Source: Oscillospiraceae bacterium (GTDB taxonomy: Bacteria > Bacillota > Clostridia > Oscillospirales > Oscillospiraceae). Taken from it: a stretch of 64,000 bases of DNA. The translations under genes were made by a program, and so were the position numbers. Below, piece after piece: positions 50,826 to 61,112 of the stretch. The stretch's first letter is position 1, and every line of letters starts with the position of its first letter. Location: the NCBI GenBank assembly GCA_021770845.1, contig JAETQF010000006.1, positions 1 to 64,000 on the forward strand. The letters are read 5' to 3'. The notes under the pieces are model-generated. The model was given only the letters and a program-made list of their open reading frames with translations, was not told the DNA's origin and did not search any database.

Positions 50826-51362
50826 TCACTGCTCGTAGCTCCACCGGGCGTCCAGAATGGTGCCGTAGAAGTCGAAGTGGGCGGTCTTGACGTACTGGCC
50901 ATTGCCCACCCGAACCTCCTGGCTGCCCACGGCGTTGGTGACGGTGTTGGTGACCGTGGCCTCCAGGGTGAAGGTGAGATCCAGCCGCTTGTCCTCCCCG
51001 GAGGAGGAAACCGCGCTGACCTGGCCGTTGGCATCGGTGGTGTAGCTGATGTGGGGGACGGCCACGCAGTCGGTCACATAGCCGTCAAGAAGCTGGGTGC
51101 CGGTCATGAGCCGATCCGTTTTGCCCGCGGCCTTGTCTACAAAGCGGCGAACCACTTCATAGGATTCGGGCTGGACGTTGGGGACGGTGACGGTGTATAC
51201 GATGGTGACGGGCTCCTTGTCGCTGGTGGGCAGGCCGGAGCCCCGGCCCTTGGCCATTCTGACCACCAGCAGCACCGCCACCGCGGCCACCAGCAGCAGG
51301 GCCAGCAGGTCGATCACATTCAGTTTGCCGAACAGGCGGCCTTTCTCGTCGATCACTTTCAT
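50826..51362 (-). CDS. DUF4330-family membrane-anchored protein
   Basis: A 178-residue protein beginning MKVIDEKGRLFGKLNVIDLL, the signature start of DUF4330. One membrane helix follows (about 17-36), then an extracellular beta-rich domain (VTIVYTVTVPNVQPESYEVV, LDLTFTLEATVTNTVTN). Function unknown; family members lie near polysaccharide genes. Here it is the last gene after the glycosyltransferase and polymerase. ATG behind AAAGGGG. Confidence 0.9.
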   Translation of the reverse strand: MKVIDEKGRLFGKLNVIDLLALLLVAAVAVLLVVRMAKGRGSGLPTSDKEPVTIVYTVTVPNVQPESYEVVRRFVDKAAGKTDRLMTGTQLLDGYVTDCVAVPHISYTTDANGQVSAVSSSGEDKRLDLTFTLEATVTNTVTNAVGSQEVRVGNGQYVKTAHFDFYGTILDARWSYEQ

Positions 51363-51399
51363 GGGGATACCCCTTTCCTTTTCCTATAGTTTTTACGTC

Positions 51400-52959
51400 T
51401 CAGGCGCGGGCCGCGGGGGAGGGCCGGTGCTGTCCGGCCATCCGGACGCCGGCCAGCAGCAGGGACACCGTAAACCAGAAGATCAGCATGACCCGCGGGT
51501 AGGTAAACAGATAGTCCGCCATGCCGCCCACCAGGCTGCCCAGCATTCCGGCGGCGACGCCGATGATGATGAGCCGGGCCTGCGGGGGGCAGCCGGGCAG
51601 GGCGGCGGCCTTGGCCCCCCGCTTGATCGCGTTCCAGGAGGCCAGGACGAAGGTGACTACGCCCAGCAGGCCGTGCTCCAGCCAGAGCTGGAGGTACATA
51701 TTGTGGGCGTGGGTGAAATTGCCCCGGGAGCCGTGGAAGGAGCCGAATTCCCAGACCGCGCCCCGGGCCGCGTCCCCGCCCAGGCCCGCCCCGGTGATGG
51801 GGCTGCGCCGCAGCACGTCGATGGCGGCCTCCCACAGGTAGATGCGGCTGGTGGCGGAGGTGTCGCTGCCGCTGTTGAAAATCGTCAGGATCCGGTTGAA
51901 CACATGGCTGGGCAGGAGAGGGATACAGGCCAGCGCCAGCCCCAGAAAGAGGGGCAGCAGCTTCCGGTTCCACAGGAACACAAAGACCACGGCGGCCACC
52001 GCGAAGGCCACCCAGCTGGCCCGGGAGTAGGTCATCACCAGGGCCAGGGAGCCCAGGGCGGCACTGACCAGCCCCACCAGCTTCCACCAGGGGGAGCGGG
52101 CCCCCAGCAGGAGCCCCACGGCCACGGGGATGAGGAACACCAGCACCTCGGCGAAGGCGTTGGGGTTCTCATAGGCGGAGTAGATCCGGCTGGGCAGGTC
52201 GGAGTTCAGGGACACGTCCACGAAGGCCCGGCTGACCTCCAGGCCGCCCACCCGCTGGAGGATGCCCTCCACCGAGGCGACGGCCATGCCCAGGCAGCCG
52301 AAGCCGGCCAGACGAACCAGCTGATCCTCGGTCTCCACCGTGGCCGTCACCACCAGCACGCACAGGATGCAGGTGACGTGGTAGAACAGATACCGGGCGG
52401 AGAGGGCGGGGAACAGGGACAGCGGCCAGGACAGGCACACCGCCACGAAGAAGCACACGATATACGGCCCCACCGGCCCCACGTCCAGCCGGAGGCTCCG
52501 GCGGCGCATCCCCCCCGCCAGGGTGAGCAGGGCGGCCAGGATATAGGCCATCAGGGCGTAGGCGTTGTTCCACTGCTCATAGGGGATGATCATGATGGCC
52601 AGCATGAGCCAGCCCGTGGCGGCGGGAACCTGCTCCCCCAGGCCGAACACCAGGCGGGCGGCAAAGCTGTCGTCCCACACCGGGCGGAGTTTTTGATAGA
52701 GCCAGTGGAGCAGGGCGGCGGGCAGATTGATCAGCAGGTTCAGCCCCCGGCACAGCCGGCTGTCCCGCCAGGAGCGGGGGAGCACGCCCTCCTTCTCAAA
52801 GAAGAAATGGGCCAGGGCGCTGCCGTGCCACCAGCGCTTCCACCAGGCGGCGATGGCCCGGAAGCCCCGGGCCAGCAGGCTTTTGTCGTACAGCCCCCGC
52901 AGCGCGCTCCACAGCAGAACGAAGAACTGACAGACCGCGCTGCCTTGGATCAGGTGCAT
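51400..52959 (-). CDS. O-antigen ligase/polymerase (Wzy)-like membrane protein
   Basis: A 519-residue protein with a soluble W-rich N-terminal 100 residues and about ten membrane helices. The large loop has SRIYLWEAAIDVLRRSPITG and THAHNMYLQLWLEHGLLGVV (about 425), the Wzy_C/WaaL pattern with conserved H-x-H-N. Such proteins polymerise or ligate undecaprenyl-linked glycans outside the membrane. GAGGGAAG precedes the ATG. Follows the glycosyltransferase by four bases. Confidence 0.9.
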   Translation of the reverse strand: MHLIQGSAVCQFFVLLWSALRGLYDKSLLARGFRAIAAWWKRWWHGSALAHFFFEKEGVLPRSWRDSRLCRGLNLLINLPAALLHWLYQKLRPVWDDSFAARLVFGLGEQVPAATGWLMLAIMIIPYEQWNNAYALMAYILAALLTLAGGMRRRSLRLDVGPVGPYIVCFFVAVCLSWPLSLFPALSARYLFYHVTCILCVLVVTATVETEDQLVRLAGFGCLGMAVASVEGILQRVGGLEVSRAFVDVSLNSDLPSRIYSAYENPNAFAEVLVFLIPVAVGLLLGARSPWWKLVGLVSAALGSLALVMTYSRASWVAFAVAAVVFVFLWNRKLLPLFLGLALACIPLLPSHVFNRILTIFNSGSDTSATSRIYLWEAAIDVLRRSPITGAGLGGDAARGAVWEFGSFHGSRGNFTHAHNMYLQLWLEHGLLGVVTFVLASWNAIKRGAKAAALPGCPPQARLIIIGVAAGMLGSLVGGMADYLFTYPRVMLIFWFTVSLLLAGVRMAGQHRPSPAARA

Positions 52960-52963
52960 TGGA

Positions 52964-53989
52964 TCACTTCCCTCGGTTTTTGATTCGGTAGAGCAGGGCC
53001 AGCAGGGTGAAGTGCCTGCCCATCAGCAGCTTCGCCACCAGCCCCTTATTGCCCGCCAGCCCACTGGGCTTCAGGTTTGCCATGGCCCGGGCAAACTCCG
53101 GCTCGGCGCACAGCCCCTTGACGTAGGCGGTCTGTTCCCCCATGGACTTGGAGCTGCCGGGGGCGAACTCGTTGCCCACGGCGATGAGCAGACCCGCCCA
53201 GCAGGTGTTATCCTCCCAGCCCGGGCACAGGCCGTCCAGCCCGTACCGCTTGACCAGCGCCCGCTTGCGCCCCAGGAACCGCTGGAATTCCTCCCGATAG
53301 CGGGGCAGATAGCGGCGGGTCACCGAGGCGGGGTTTTGCAGATAGAGGTAGAGGGGCTTGTCCACCATGGCCAGCTTTTGGGCGTGGAGGAAGTATTCCA
53401 TCAGGAACAGCTCGTCCTCCAGATAGGCCCCCTCGAATTCGATGTGGTTGTGCTGAATGATCTCCCGGCGGAACAGGAAGCGGAAGATAAAGCCGTTGAG
53501 CACCCCCTGGCCGAAGTCCAGCCGCTGGCCCAGCAGGGGCTTGACGATGCCCTCTTGCAGCTCCTCAGGGCCGTACACCCCGGCGGGGAGCACCCCGGCG
53601 CAGTCCTCCGTCCGCCCGTCGGGCCAGAGGAGGCGGTGCCCGCACCCGGCGGTGTCGGCCTCAGCCTGAGTCAGCGCGGCGTACAGCGTCTCCAGCAGCT
53701 CGGGCTGGAAGGAGTCGTCCGCGTCGCAGAAGGCGATGTATTCCCCCTGGGCGGCGGCGACGCCGTCGTTGCGGGCGCGGCTCACCCCGCCGTTGGCCTT
53801 GTGGATGACCCGTACCCGGCCGTCCTCCCGGGCCGCCTGATCGCACAGGGCGCCGCTGCCGTCGGAGGAGCCGTCGTCCACCAGGATGAGCTCCAGATCC
53901 CGGAAGGTCTGGCCCAGCACGGAGCTGACGCAGGCGCGCAGGAAGGACTCCGCCTGATAGACAGGCACGATCACTGAAATGACGGGCAT
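52964..53989 (-). CDS. Family 2 glycosyltransferase
   Basis: A 341-residue GT2. SVIVPVYQAESFLRACVSSV at residues 5-24, LILVDDGSSDGSGALCD (about 34), and IAFCDADDSFQPELLETLY (about 86) with the DxD metal site. LEDELFLMEYFL (about 190) holds the ED catalytic base. C-terminal helices finish with a basic YRIKNRGK. Acceptor unknown; probable glycan assembly with the Wzy-like gene downstream. AGGAGGCGG precedes the ATG. First gene of the operon. Confidence 0.93.
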   Translation of the reverse strand: MPVISVIVPVYQAESFLRACVSSVLGQTFRDLELILVDDGSSDGSGALCDQAAREDGRVRVIHKANGGVSRARNDGVAAAQGEYIAFCDADDSFQPELLETLYAALTQAEADTAGCGHRLLWPDGRTEDCAGVLPAGVYGPEELQEGIVKPLLGQRLDFGQGVLNGFIFRFLFRREIIQHNHIEFEGAYLEDELFLMEYFLHAQKLAMVDKPLYLYLQNPASVTRRYLPRYREEFQRFLGRKRALVKRYGLDGLCPGWEDNTCWAGLLIAVGNEFAPGSSKSMGEQTAYVKGLCAEPEFARAMANLKPSGLAGNKGLVAKLLMGRHFTLLALLYRIKNRGK

Positions 53990-54022
53990 TTGTCCGCCTC
54001 CTTTTTTGCACAGGCTTTTAGT

Positions 54023-54051
54023 ATTATATAGCGTCCGTCTCTTTAGCGCAA
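54023..54051 (-). promoter_or_regulatory. Promoter of the glycosyltransferase-Wzy-DUF4330 operon
   Basis: Minus strand TTGCGC (54046-54051), 17 bp, perfect TATAAT (54023-54028). Confidence 0.75.
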
Positions 54052-54081
54052 GAGCCTATTTGTTAAGAAATCCAAAAGAAA

Positions 54082-54109
54082 CCGCCGGACAGCGTCTGCC
54101 GTCCGGCGG
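54082..54109 (-). terminator. Terminator after the sigma-54 activator gene
   Basis: CCGCCGGAC / GTCCGGCGG stem followed on the minus strand by TTTCTTTTGGATTTCTT. Confidence 0.75.
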
Positions 54110-54168
54110 CTGTTCAGCGCACAGGGGAACGGGAAACCGGCTGGCCGGGGAATGGACGGCCGGCGAAC

Positions 54169-55569
<1,401 letters not shown>

Positions 55570-55588
55570 GGGAATACCCCCTCCCGCC

Positions 55589-56269
55589 CTACCAGTGCAG
55601 GGACTTGATGTAGGGCTCCGCCATCAGCGGGGCCAGCAGCCTGCCCAATTCCCCCGCAGGGCAGGGCAGGTGATCGAAGTGGAGGGTGGCGGACACGCCG
55701 TCCTCCTTCCGCTCGTACTTGCAGCCGGAGGGCTTCAGCCCCAGCCCCTCCAGGGTCTGCTGGAAGCGTTCCAGAGCGTCCGGCTCGCCGCTGAGCTGGA
55801 CGGAAACGACCGCCGCCACGTGGCCCACCAGCACGTGATCCCGGTGGAGGATGGCCTGCACCACCACGATGAAGCCGGTGCCGAACAGGCTGATCAGGTA
55901 CATACCCGCGCCCAGGGTCATGCCGATGCCCACCGTGGCCCACAGACCCGCGGCGGTCGTTAGTCCGGTGACCACCCGGTTGCGGGCGAAGATGGTGCCC
56001 GCGCCTAAAAAGCCGATGGCGGTGACCAGTCCGGCGGCGATCCGGCTGGGATCCAGCTTCATGGTATCATAGCTGTGGGCGGCGGCGAACTCCAGCATAT
56101 CATAAAAGCCGTATTTGGACACCAGCATCATCATGCAGGAGGCGAAGCACACGATCAGGTGGGTGCGCACCCCGGCCTCCTTGAGGCGGATCTCCCGCTC
56201 CAGGCCGATGGCGCCGCCGCAGACGGCGGCCAGGGCCAGCCGCAGCAGATATTCCATGATATCAGGCAT
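55589..56269 (-). CDS. MgtC/SapB family membrane protein
   Basis: A 226-residue protein with four or five membrane helices in the first 130 residues. The MgtC signature reads [20 protein letters not shown] at 18-37, and [19 protein letters not shown] near 78. A cytosolic ACT-like C-terminal domain (about 145-226) follows. MgtC proteins modulate ATP synthase and magnesium or acid adaptation. ATG at 56269. Own promoter upstream; pairs with a sigma-54 activator. Confidence 0.93.
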   Translation of the reverse strand: MPDIMEYLLRLALAAVCGGAIGLEREIRLKEAGVRTHLIVCFASCMMMLVSKYGFYDMLEFAAAHSYDTMKLDPSRIAAGLVTAIGFLGAGTIFARNRVVTGLTTAAGLWATVGIGMTLGAGMYLISLFGTGFIVVVQAILHRDHVLVGHVAAVVSVQLSGEPDALERFQQTLEGLGLKPSGCKYERKEDGVSATLHFDHLPCPAGELGRLLAPLMAEPYIKSLHW

Positions 56270-56303
56270 GGCGTTTCCCCCCGAATCGTCTAAAGATATA
56301 CTT

Positions 56304-56333
56304 ATTATACGGCGGGGACAGGCGGATTGTCAA
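56304..56333 (-). promoter_or_regulatory. Promoter of mgtC-like and activator genes
   Basis: Minus strand perfect TTGACA (56328-56333), 18 bp, perfect TATAAT (56304-56309). This is a housekeeping promoter, not sigma-54. Confidence 0.85.
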
Positions 56334-56379
56334 CAAAAGCCCGGAAAACAGTGAAAACAACCGCCCGGAAGGAACAGAA

Positions 56380-56408
56380 AAGCGTCCCAGGCGGAGCCTG
56401 GGACGCTT
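56380..56408 (-). terminator. Terminator of the DUF4234-DUF2752 pair
   Basis: A perfect 13-bp stem AAGCGTCCCAGGC / GCCTGGGACGCTT overlapping the DUF2752 stop, followed on the minus strand by TTCTGTTCC. Confidence 0.75.
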
Positions 56409-56793
56409 AATGGGTCAACGGCAGATTGCGGACAACGCCCCAGGCAATCAGCAGGGCGGCCAGTGCCCAGCACAGGGCGTTTTCCCAGCGGGGGCCGGCC
56501 AGCCGCCCCTCCCGGACATACCGGAGGATCATGCGCACGGCCAGCAGCCCCAGGACGGGCAGCAGGATCAGCAGCACCGGGTTGGCCTCCCACGCCGCCC
56601 CCCAGTCCCCCCGGAGGAGGGCAAGGCACATCCGGGTCACCCCGCAGCCGGGGCACAGCAGGCCGGTGGCCGCCCGGATGGGGCAGGGAAGGGCCAGGCC
56701 GGTGAACCGCACCCAGAGGGCATAGGCCAGCCCCGCCGCCAGCAGCGCGGCGCCGCCCCCCAGCACCCGCCGCAGGCGGCAGGCGCGATCCAT
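56407..56793 (-). CDS. DUF2752 membrane protein
   Basis: A 128-residue protein with three membrane helices and the family motif CPIRAATGLLCPGCGVTRMC (about 36-55), including the PGCGxTR core. The WEANPVLLILLP segment follows near 71. Function unknown; the family is widespread in gut Firmicutes and Bacteroidetes. ATG at 56793 overlaps the stop of the DUF4234 gene (TGATG). Confidence 0.9.
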   Translation of the reverse strand: MDRACRLRRVLGGGAALLAAGLAYALWVRFTGLALPCPIRAATGLLCPGCGVTRMCLALLRGDWGAAWEANPVLLILLPVLGLLAVRMILRYVREGRLAGPRWENALCWALAALLIAWGVVRNLPLTH

Positions 56794-57140
56794 CAGACGT
56801 TGGGGGAGTAGTTGTTCAGCTCGCTTTGGACGATGGCCAGGGTGACGATGGACAGGCCGAACAGATTCAGCAGCAGAAACAGGATGGAGAAGGAGCCGGG
56901 CACCACGCCGTTCCGGGCCCGGGAGGCGTCCAGCTTGTCGCCCATCTTCCAGCCCCAATAGATGTTGTAGATGCCGCAGGTGACGATGGTGAGCAGCAGG
57001 CACATCCCGCCGCCGGGGCCGGGTTCTTCGGTCACCGCGTCCACCTCGTTGACGGCGCAGACATACCAATACAGCATATAGATCCCGCAGGTGACAATGG
57101 ACAGGATGACGCACATGGGGACGCTGCGTTTGATGATCAT
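56793..57140 (-). CDS. DUF4234 membrane protein
   Basis: A 115-residue protein with three hydrophobic segments and twice the pattern IVTCGIYxxYW (SIVTCGIYMLYWYV near 14 and TIVTCGIYNIYWGWKMGDKL near 51), typical of DUF4234. Function unknown. The ATG at 57140 has AAAGGAGTGAG upstream. It is coupled to DUF2752, a pairing I recall from other genomes. Confidence 0.9.
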   Translation of the reverse strand: MIIKRSVPMCVILSIVTCGIYMLYWYVCAVNEVDAVTEEPGPGGGMCLLLTIVTCGIYNIYWGWKMGDKLDASRARNGVVPGSFSILFLLLNLFGLSIVTLAIVQSELNNYSPNV

Positions 57141-57165
57141 ACAGCTCACTCCTTTCTTTGGAAAG

Positions 57166-57195
57166 AGCATACCACAGTCCGGGGGGATCTGTCCA
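57166..57195 (-). promoter_or_regulatory. Possible promoter of DUF4234-DUF2752
   Basis: Minus strand TGGACA (57190-57195), 18 bp, TATGCT (57166-57171). Moderate match. Confidence 0.45.
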
Positions 57196-57241
57196 CAGCC
57201 CGAAGGGTTTTTTCAGGAAATCTTAATAGAGATGAAAAAAA

Positions 57242-58123
57242 TTATAAGGGCCTTACGGTGAAGGAGAGGGTGCGCGCCTCCCCGGGCTGGAGGGTGACGC
57301 AGTGGGGCTTGTCCTCAAACCGGCCGCTCTCGTTGTCCCAGGCGGCGCAGCCGTGCCAGGGCTCCAGGCAGAGGAAGGGGGCGTTGGCCCCGGCCATGGT
57401 CCAGAAGGCGATCATGGGGAAGTCCCCAAACTCCATGCGCACGCCCCGGCCCGTGTCCTTGTGGATCAGCTTGACGCCGGTGGAGCGCAGCCCGTCGAAG
57501 ATCAGGGTGTCCAGCTTGTCAAAGGGCTCGTGGCTCAGGGGGATGGTGTCCGTGCCCCGGAGGAGGGGGATGCCCGGGCCCGGGGCCAGAAGCCCTTCGG
57601 CAGTGAGGGGGAGGGAGTCGGAGTCCTCCGTCTGATCGAACACCAGCCGGTAGTCCTCAAACCGCTCGCCGGGGTACAGGGGGCAGTTGAAGGCAGTGTG
57701 GGCCCCGATGCAGAAGGGCAGGGGGCTGTCCCCGGGGTTGGAGACGGTGAAGGCAGTGGAGAAACCGTCCGCCAGCAGCTGGTGCCGCACCCGCAGCAGG
57801 AAGGGGAAGGGGTAGCGGGCCAGGGTGTCCGGGCTGTCCCGCAGCTCCAGCACGGCGAAGTCCTCCCCCTGCTCCGCCAGGGTGAACTCGCTCCCCCGGG
57901 CGAAGCCATGGCGGTTCATCTCATAGGTCTGGCCGCCGATGTCCACCCGGCCGTTTTTCAGGCTGCCCACAATGGGGAACAGAATGGGGTTCCGGCCCGC
58001 CCAGTAGGCCGGATCGCCCCCCCAGATGTACTCCGTGCCGGCCCCGTCCCGGAAGGAGATGAGCTCGCCCCCCCTGGTGTCCACGGCGGCGGTAAAGGGG
58101 CCCTTTTGAAGCGTAACCTGCAT
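57242..58123 (-). CDS. Aldose 1-epimerase family protein
   Basis: A 293-residue galactose-mutarotase-like beta-sandwich enzyme. GGELISFRDGAGTEYIWGGD at residues 18-37, PILFPIVGSLKNGRV (about 45), HGFARGSEFTLAEQ (about 72) with the catalytic His, and PFCIGAHTAFNCPL (about 136). Also FLCLEPWHGCAAWDN near 255. This subgroup (LacX-like or YihR-like) acts on unknown sugar phosphates or sugars. GAGGAGGGA precedes the ATG. Single-gene unit. Confidence 0.92.
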   Translation of the reverse strand: MQVTLQKGPFTAAVDTRGGELISFRDGAGTEYIWGGDPAYWAGRNPILFPIVGSLKNGRVDIGGQTYEMNRHGFARGSEFTLAEQGEDFAVLELRDSPDTLARYPFPFLLRVRHQLLADGFSTAFTVSNPGDSPLPFCIGAHTAFNCPLYPGERFEDYRLVFDQTEDSDSLPLTAEGLLAPGPGIPLLRGTDTIPLSHEPFDKLDTLIFDGLRSTGVKLIHKDTGRGVRMEFGDFPMIAFWTMAGANAPFLCLEPWHGCAAWDNESGRFEDKPHCVTLQPGEARTLSFTVRPL

Positions 58124-58149
58124 GACAATCCCTCCTCTATTTTTGAGAT

Positions 58150-58178
58150 AGTATACCATGATTTGCCGGAGAGGGCAA
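58150..58178 (-). promoter_or_regulatory. Promoter of the aldose-epimerase gene
   Basis: Minus strand TTGCCC (58173-58178), 17 bp, TATACT (58150-58155). Confidence 0.65.
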
Positions 58179-58202
58179 GCAGAGAAAGTGTACAGTTCCC
58201 CC

Positions 58203-58255
58203 TTGACAAAAGCCCAGCGTCGTGATAGGATAACACTACCCCCCAGGGGGGTGTT
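58203..58255 (+). promoter_or_regulatory. Promoter and CsoR-type operator of the copper operon
   Basis: TTGACA (58203-58208), 17 bp, TAGGAT (58226-58231). Immediately downstream is a GC-rich palindrome ACTACCCCCCAGGGGGGTGT (58235-58254), matching the C-run/G-run shape of CsoR operators. Copper-free CsoR would block the start site. Confidence 0.85.
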
Positions 58256-58276
58256 AAGACGAAGGAGGGACAGCCC

Positions 58277-58537
58277 ATGATGGCCGATCAAAAGACGGTG
58301 CTGCGGCTGCTGAAAACCGCCCGGGGACAGATCGACGGCATCATCAAGATGGTGGAGGAGGATCGCTACTGCATGGACATCTCCCAGCAGGTCACCGCCG
58401 CCGACGCCATGCTCCGCCGGGCCAACCGGGAGATCCTCACCGCCCACCTGAAGCACTGCGTGGAGCACGCGGGCAGCGACACGGAGCGGGCGGAGAAGAT
58501 CGATGAATTGGTGAAGGCGCTGGAGAAGATACTATAA
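58277..58537 (+). CDS. csoR: CsoR-family copper-sensing repressor
   Basis: An 86-residue all-helical metal sensor. RLLKTARGQIDGIIKMVEED (about 11-30) is the family signature. The Cu(I) ligands fit Cys in RYCMDISQQ (about 32) and His-x-x-x-Cys in TAHLKHCVEHA (about 57-61). The start is ATG at 58277 (a second ATG follows at once) behind AAGGAGGGA. It precedes copA by 31 nt and is preceded by its operator. Confidence 0.94.
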   Translation: MMADQKTVLRLLKTARGQIDGIIKMVEEDRYCMDISQQVTAADAMLRRANREILTAHLKHCVEHAGSDTERAEKIDELVKALEKIL

Positions 58538-58568
58538 AAAAGCCTGTTTTAAGCGAGGTGAACCCGAC

Positions 58569-61109
58569 ATGAAGCAAAAATTCAACGTCACCGGCATGAC
58601 CTGCTCCGCCTGCTCCGCCCATGTGGACAAGGCGGTGCGGAAGCTGGACGGGGTGTGCGAGGTGAACGTCAACCTGCTGGGCGGCTCCATGACGGTGGAC
58701 TGGGACGGGGCGCTGACCCCGGATCAGATCGTGTCCGCCGTGGAGAAGGCGGGGTACGGCGCGTCCCTGCCCGCCGCCCCGGGGGAGGGTACGGCCCAGG
58801 CCCCGGCCAAGCCCGCCGCGGACGCCATGGAGGACGACCTCAAAAATATGAGGGCGCGGCTGATCTCCTCCTTTGTGTTCCTCATCCCTCTGTTCTACCT
58901 GTCCATGGGGCACATGATGGGCTGGCCCATCCCCCGCTTCTTCCACGGGGCGGAAAACGCCATGATCTACGCCCTGACGCTCTTTCTGCTCACCGTGCCC
59001 ATCCTGGTGATCAACCAGAAATACTACCGGGTGGGCTTCAAGACCCTGTTCCACCTGTCCCCCAACATGGACTCCCTCATCGCCGTGGGCTCCGCCGCCG
59101 CCGTGGTGTACGGCGTCGCGGCGCTGTACTGCATCGGCTGGGGGCTGGGCCACGGGGACATGGCCCTGGTGGAGCACTACTCCATGGATCTGTACTTCGA
59201 GTCGGCGGGGATGATTTTGACCCTGATCACCCTGGGTAAATACCTGGAAACCCGCTCCAAGGGCAAGACGGGCCAGGCCATCGCCCGGCTGATGGATCTC
59301 ACCCCCAAGACCGCCACGGTGATCCGGAACGGCACGGAGGCGGAGGTGCCCGTGGAGCAGGTGCAGGCGGGGGATCTGGTGCTGGTGCGGCCCGGCGGCT
59401 CGGTGCCGGTGGACGGCGTGGTGGTGGAGGGCGCGTCCAGCGTGGACGAGTCCGCCCTCACCGGCGAGTCCATCCCGGTGGACAAGGGCCCCGGGGATAC
59501 GGTGATCTCCGCCTCCATCAACAAATCCGGGGTGCTCACCCTCCGGGCCACCCGGGTGGGGCAGGACACCACCCTGGCCCAGATGATCCGGCTGGTGGAC
59601 GAGGCGGCCTCCTCCAAGGCCCCCATCGCCAAGCTGGCGGACAGGGTGGCGGGGGTGTTCGTCCCGGTGGTGATGGCCATTGCGCTGATCACCGCGGTCA
59701 TCTGGATGATCGCCACCGGCTCCATCGAGCGGGCCCTCACCTCCGGCGTGGCGGTGCTGGTGATCTCCTGTCCCTGCGCCCTGGGCCTTGCCACCCCGGT
59801 GGCCATCATGGTGGGCACCGGCAAGGGTGCCGAGCACGGCATCCTGGTGAAGTCCGCCGAGGGGCTGGAGCACCTGCGCTCCGTCACCACGGTGGTGCTG
59901 GACAAGACGGGCACCGTCACCGAGGGCAAGCCCAAGGTCACCGACGTGTACCCCCTGGGCAAGACTACGGCGGAGGAGCTGCTGTGCGTGGCGGCCTCTC
60001 TGGAGAAGCCCTCCGAGCACCCCCTGGGCGGGGCTGTGGTGGAGGAGGCGGAGCGCCGCAATATCCCCCTGGCCCCGGTGACGGGCTTTGAAGCCGTCCA
60101 CGGCAAGGGGGTGCGGGGGAGCATCCAGGGCGCGGCCTACCTGGCGGGCAACGCCGCCATGCTGGCGGACGCCAAGGTGGAGCTGGGCCAGGACGCCATG
60201 ATCGCCGACGGGCTGGCGGAGCAGGGCAAGACGCCCCTGTTCTTCGTGGAGGACGGCCGTCCCATCGGCATCATCGCCGTGGCGGACACGGTGAAGGAGA
60301 CCAGCCGGGCGGCCATCGAGGGCTTCCAGAAGCTGGGGCTGAAGGTGGTGATGCTCACCGGGGACAACCGGCGCACCGCCGAGGCCATCGGCCGTGAGCT
60401 GGGGTTGACGGACGTGGTGAGCGAGGTGCTCCCCGCCGACAAGGAACGGCAGATCGCCGCCCTCCAGGAGAAGGGCGAGAAGGTGGCCATGGTGGGGGAC
60501 GGCATCAACGACGCCCCGGCCCTGGCAAGGGCGGACGTGGGTCTGGCCATCGGCGCGGGGGCGGACGTGGCCATCGAGAGCGCCGACATTGTGCTGATGA
60601 AGTCGGATCTGGCGGACGCGGTGACGGCGGTGGAGCTGTCCCGGGCCACCATCCGCAACGTGAAGCAGAACCTGTTCTGGGCGTTTTTCTACAACGCCGT
60701 GTGTATCCCGGTGGCGGCGGGGGTGCTGGCCATCTGGGGCGGGCCCCAGCTCAGCCCCATGATCGCCGGGGCGGCCATGAGCTTCAGCTCGGTGTGCGTG
60801 GTGACCAACGCCCTGCGTCTGCGGTTCTTCAAGCCCAGCATCCAGTCCCATCCAGAGGTAAACTCCGGCGGAAAACCCGCCGCTGAAGTGAAAGGAGAAC
60901 AAAAAGCGATGGAAAAGAAAGTCGTCATTGAGGGCATGATGTGCCAGAACTGCCGCGCCCACGTGGACAAGGCGCTCAACGGCATCCCCGGCGTGTCCGC
61001 CACGGTGGATCTGGACAGCAAGACCGCCGTCGTCACGGGGGACGTGACCGACGAGGCCATCCGCGCCGCCGTGGAGGAGGCCGGGTACAAGGTGGCGTCC
61101 ATTCAGTAA
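58569..61109 (+). CDS. copA: Copper-exporting P1B-type ATPase with N- and C-terminal HMA domains
   Basis: An 846-residue Cu(I) pump. HMA1 with GMTCSACSAHVDKAV at about 9-23; eight membrane helices; CPC in ISCPCALGLATPVAIM (about 399); phosphorylation Asp in DKTGTVTEGKP (about 445); GDNRRTAEAIG (about 598) and MVGDGINDAPAL (about 640). The C-terminal 66 residues form a second HMA (GMMCQNCRAHVDKAL) after a polar linker. A C-terminal HMA is unusual, since most CopA carry HMAs only at the N-terminus. It looks like CopZ fused in frame. Confidence 0.96.
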   Translation: MKQKFNVTGMTCSACSAHVDKAVRKLDGVCEVNVNLLGGSMTVDWDGALTPDQIVSAVEKAGYGASLPAAPGEGTAQAPAKPAADAMEDDLKNMRARLISSFVFLIPLFYLSMGHMMGWPIPRFFHGAENAMIYALTLFLLTVPILVINQKYYRVGFKTLFHLSPNMDSLIAVGSAAAVVYGVAALYCIGWGLGHGDMALVEHYSMDLYFESAGMILTLITLGKYLETRSKGKTGQAIARLMDLTPKTATVIRNGTEAEVPVEQVQAGDLVLVRPGGSVPVDGVVVEGASSVDESALTGESIPVDKGPGDTVISASINKSGVLTLRATRVGQDTTLAQMIRLVDEAASSKAPIAKLADRVAGVFVPVVMAIALITAVIWMIATGSIERALTSGVAVLVISCPCALGLATPVAIMVGTGKGAEHGILVKSAEGLEHLRSVTTVVLDKTGTVTEGKPKVTDVYPLGKTTAEELLCVAASLEKPSEHPLGGAVVEEAERRNIPLAPVTGFEAVHGKGVRGSIQGAAYLAGNAAMLADAKVELGQDAMIADGLAEQGKTPLFFVEDGRPIGIIAVADTVKETSRAAIEGFQKLGLKVVMLTGDNRRTAEAIGRELGLTDVVSEVLPADKERQIAALQEKGEKVAMVGDGINDAPALARADVGLAIGAGADVAIESADIVLMKSDLADAVTAVELSRATIRNVKQNLFWAFFYNAVCIPVAAGVLAIWGGPQLSPMIAGAAMSFSSVCVVTNALRLRFFKPSIQSHPEVNSGGKPAAEVKGEQKAMEKKVVIEGMMCQNCRAHVDKALNGIPGVSATVDLDSKTAVVTGDVTDEAIRAAVEEAGYKVASIQ
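60909..61109 (+). CDS. Possible separately translated CopZ-like chaperone (internal start in copA)
   Basis: Inside copA, AAAGGAG followed 11 nt later by an in-frame ATG at 60909 could start a 66-residue protein beginning MEKKVVIEGMMCQNC. On its own this is the size and shape of the copper chaperone CopZ, with CxxC and the HMA fold. Either a remnant of a former separate copZ fused by loss of the stop, or a true second product. Not shown by sequence alone. Confidence 0.4.
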   Translation: MEKKVVIEGMMCQNCRAHVDKALNGIPGVSATVDLDSKTAVVTGDVTDEAIRAAVEEAGYKVASIQ

Positions 61110-61112
61110 CGT

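Noticed and set aside
56270-56406. Sigma-54 (-24/-12) promoter near the activator/mgtC operon
   Set aside because: No TGGCAC-N5-TTGC pattern found; the region has a clear TTGACA/TATAAT promoter instead.
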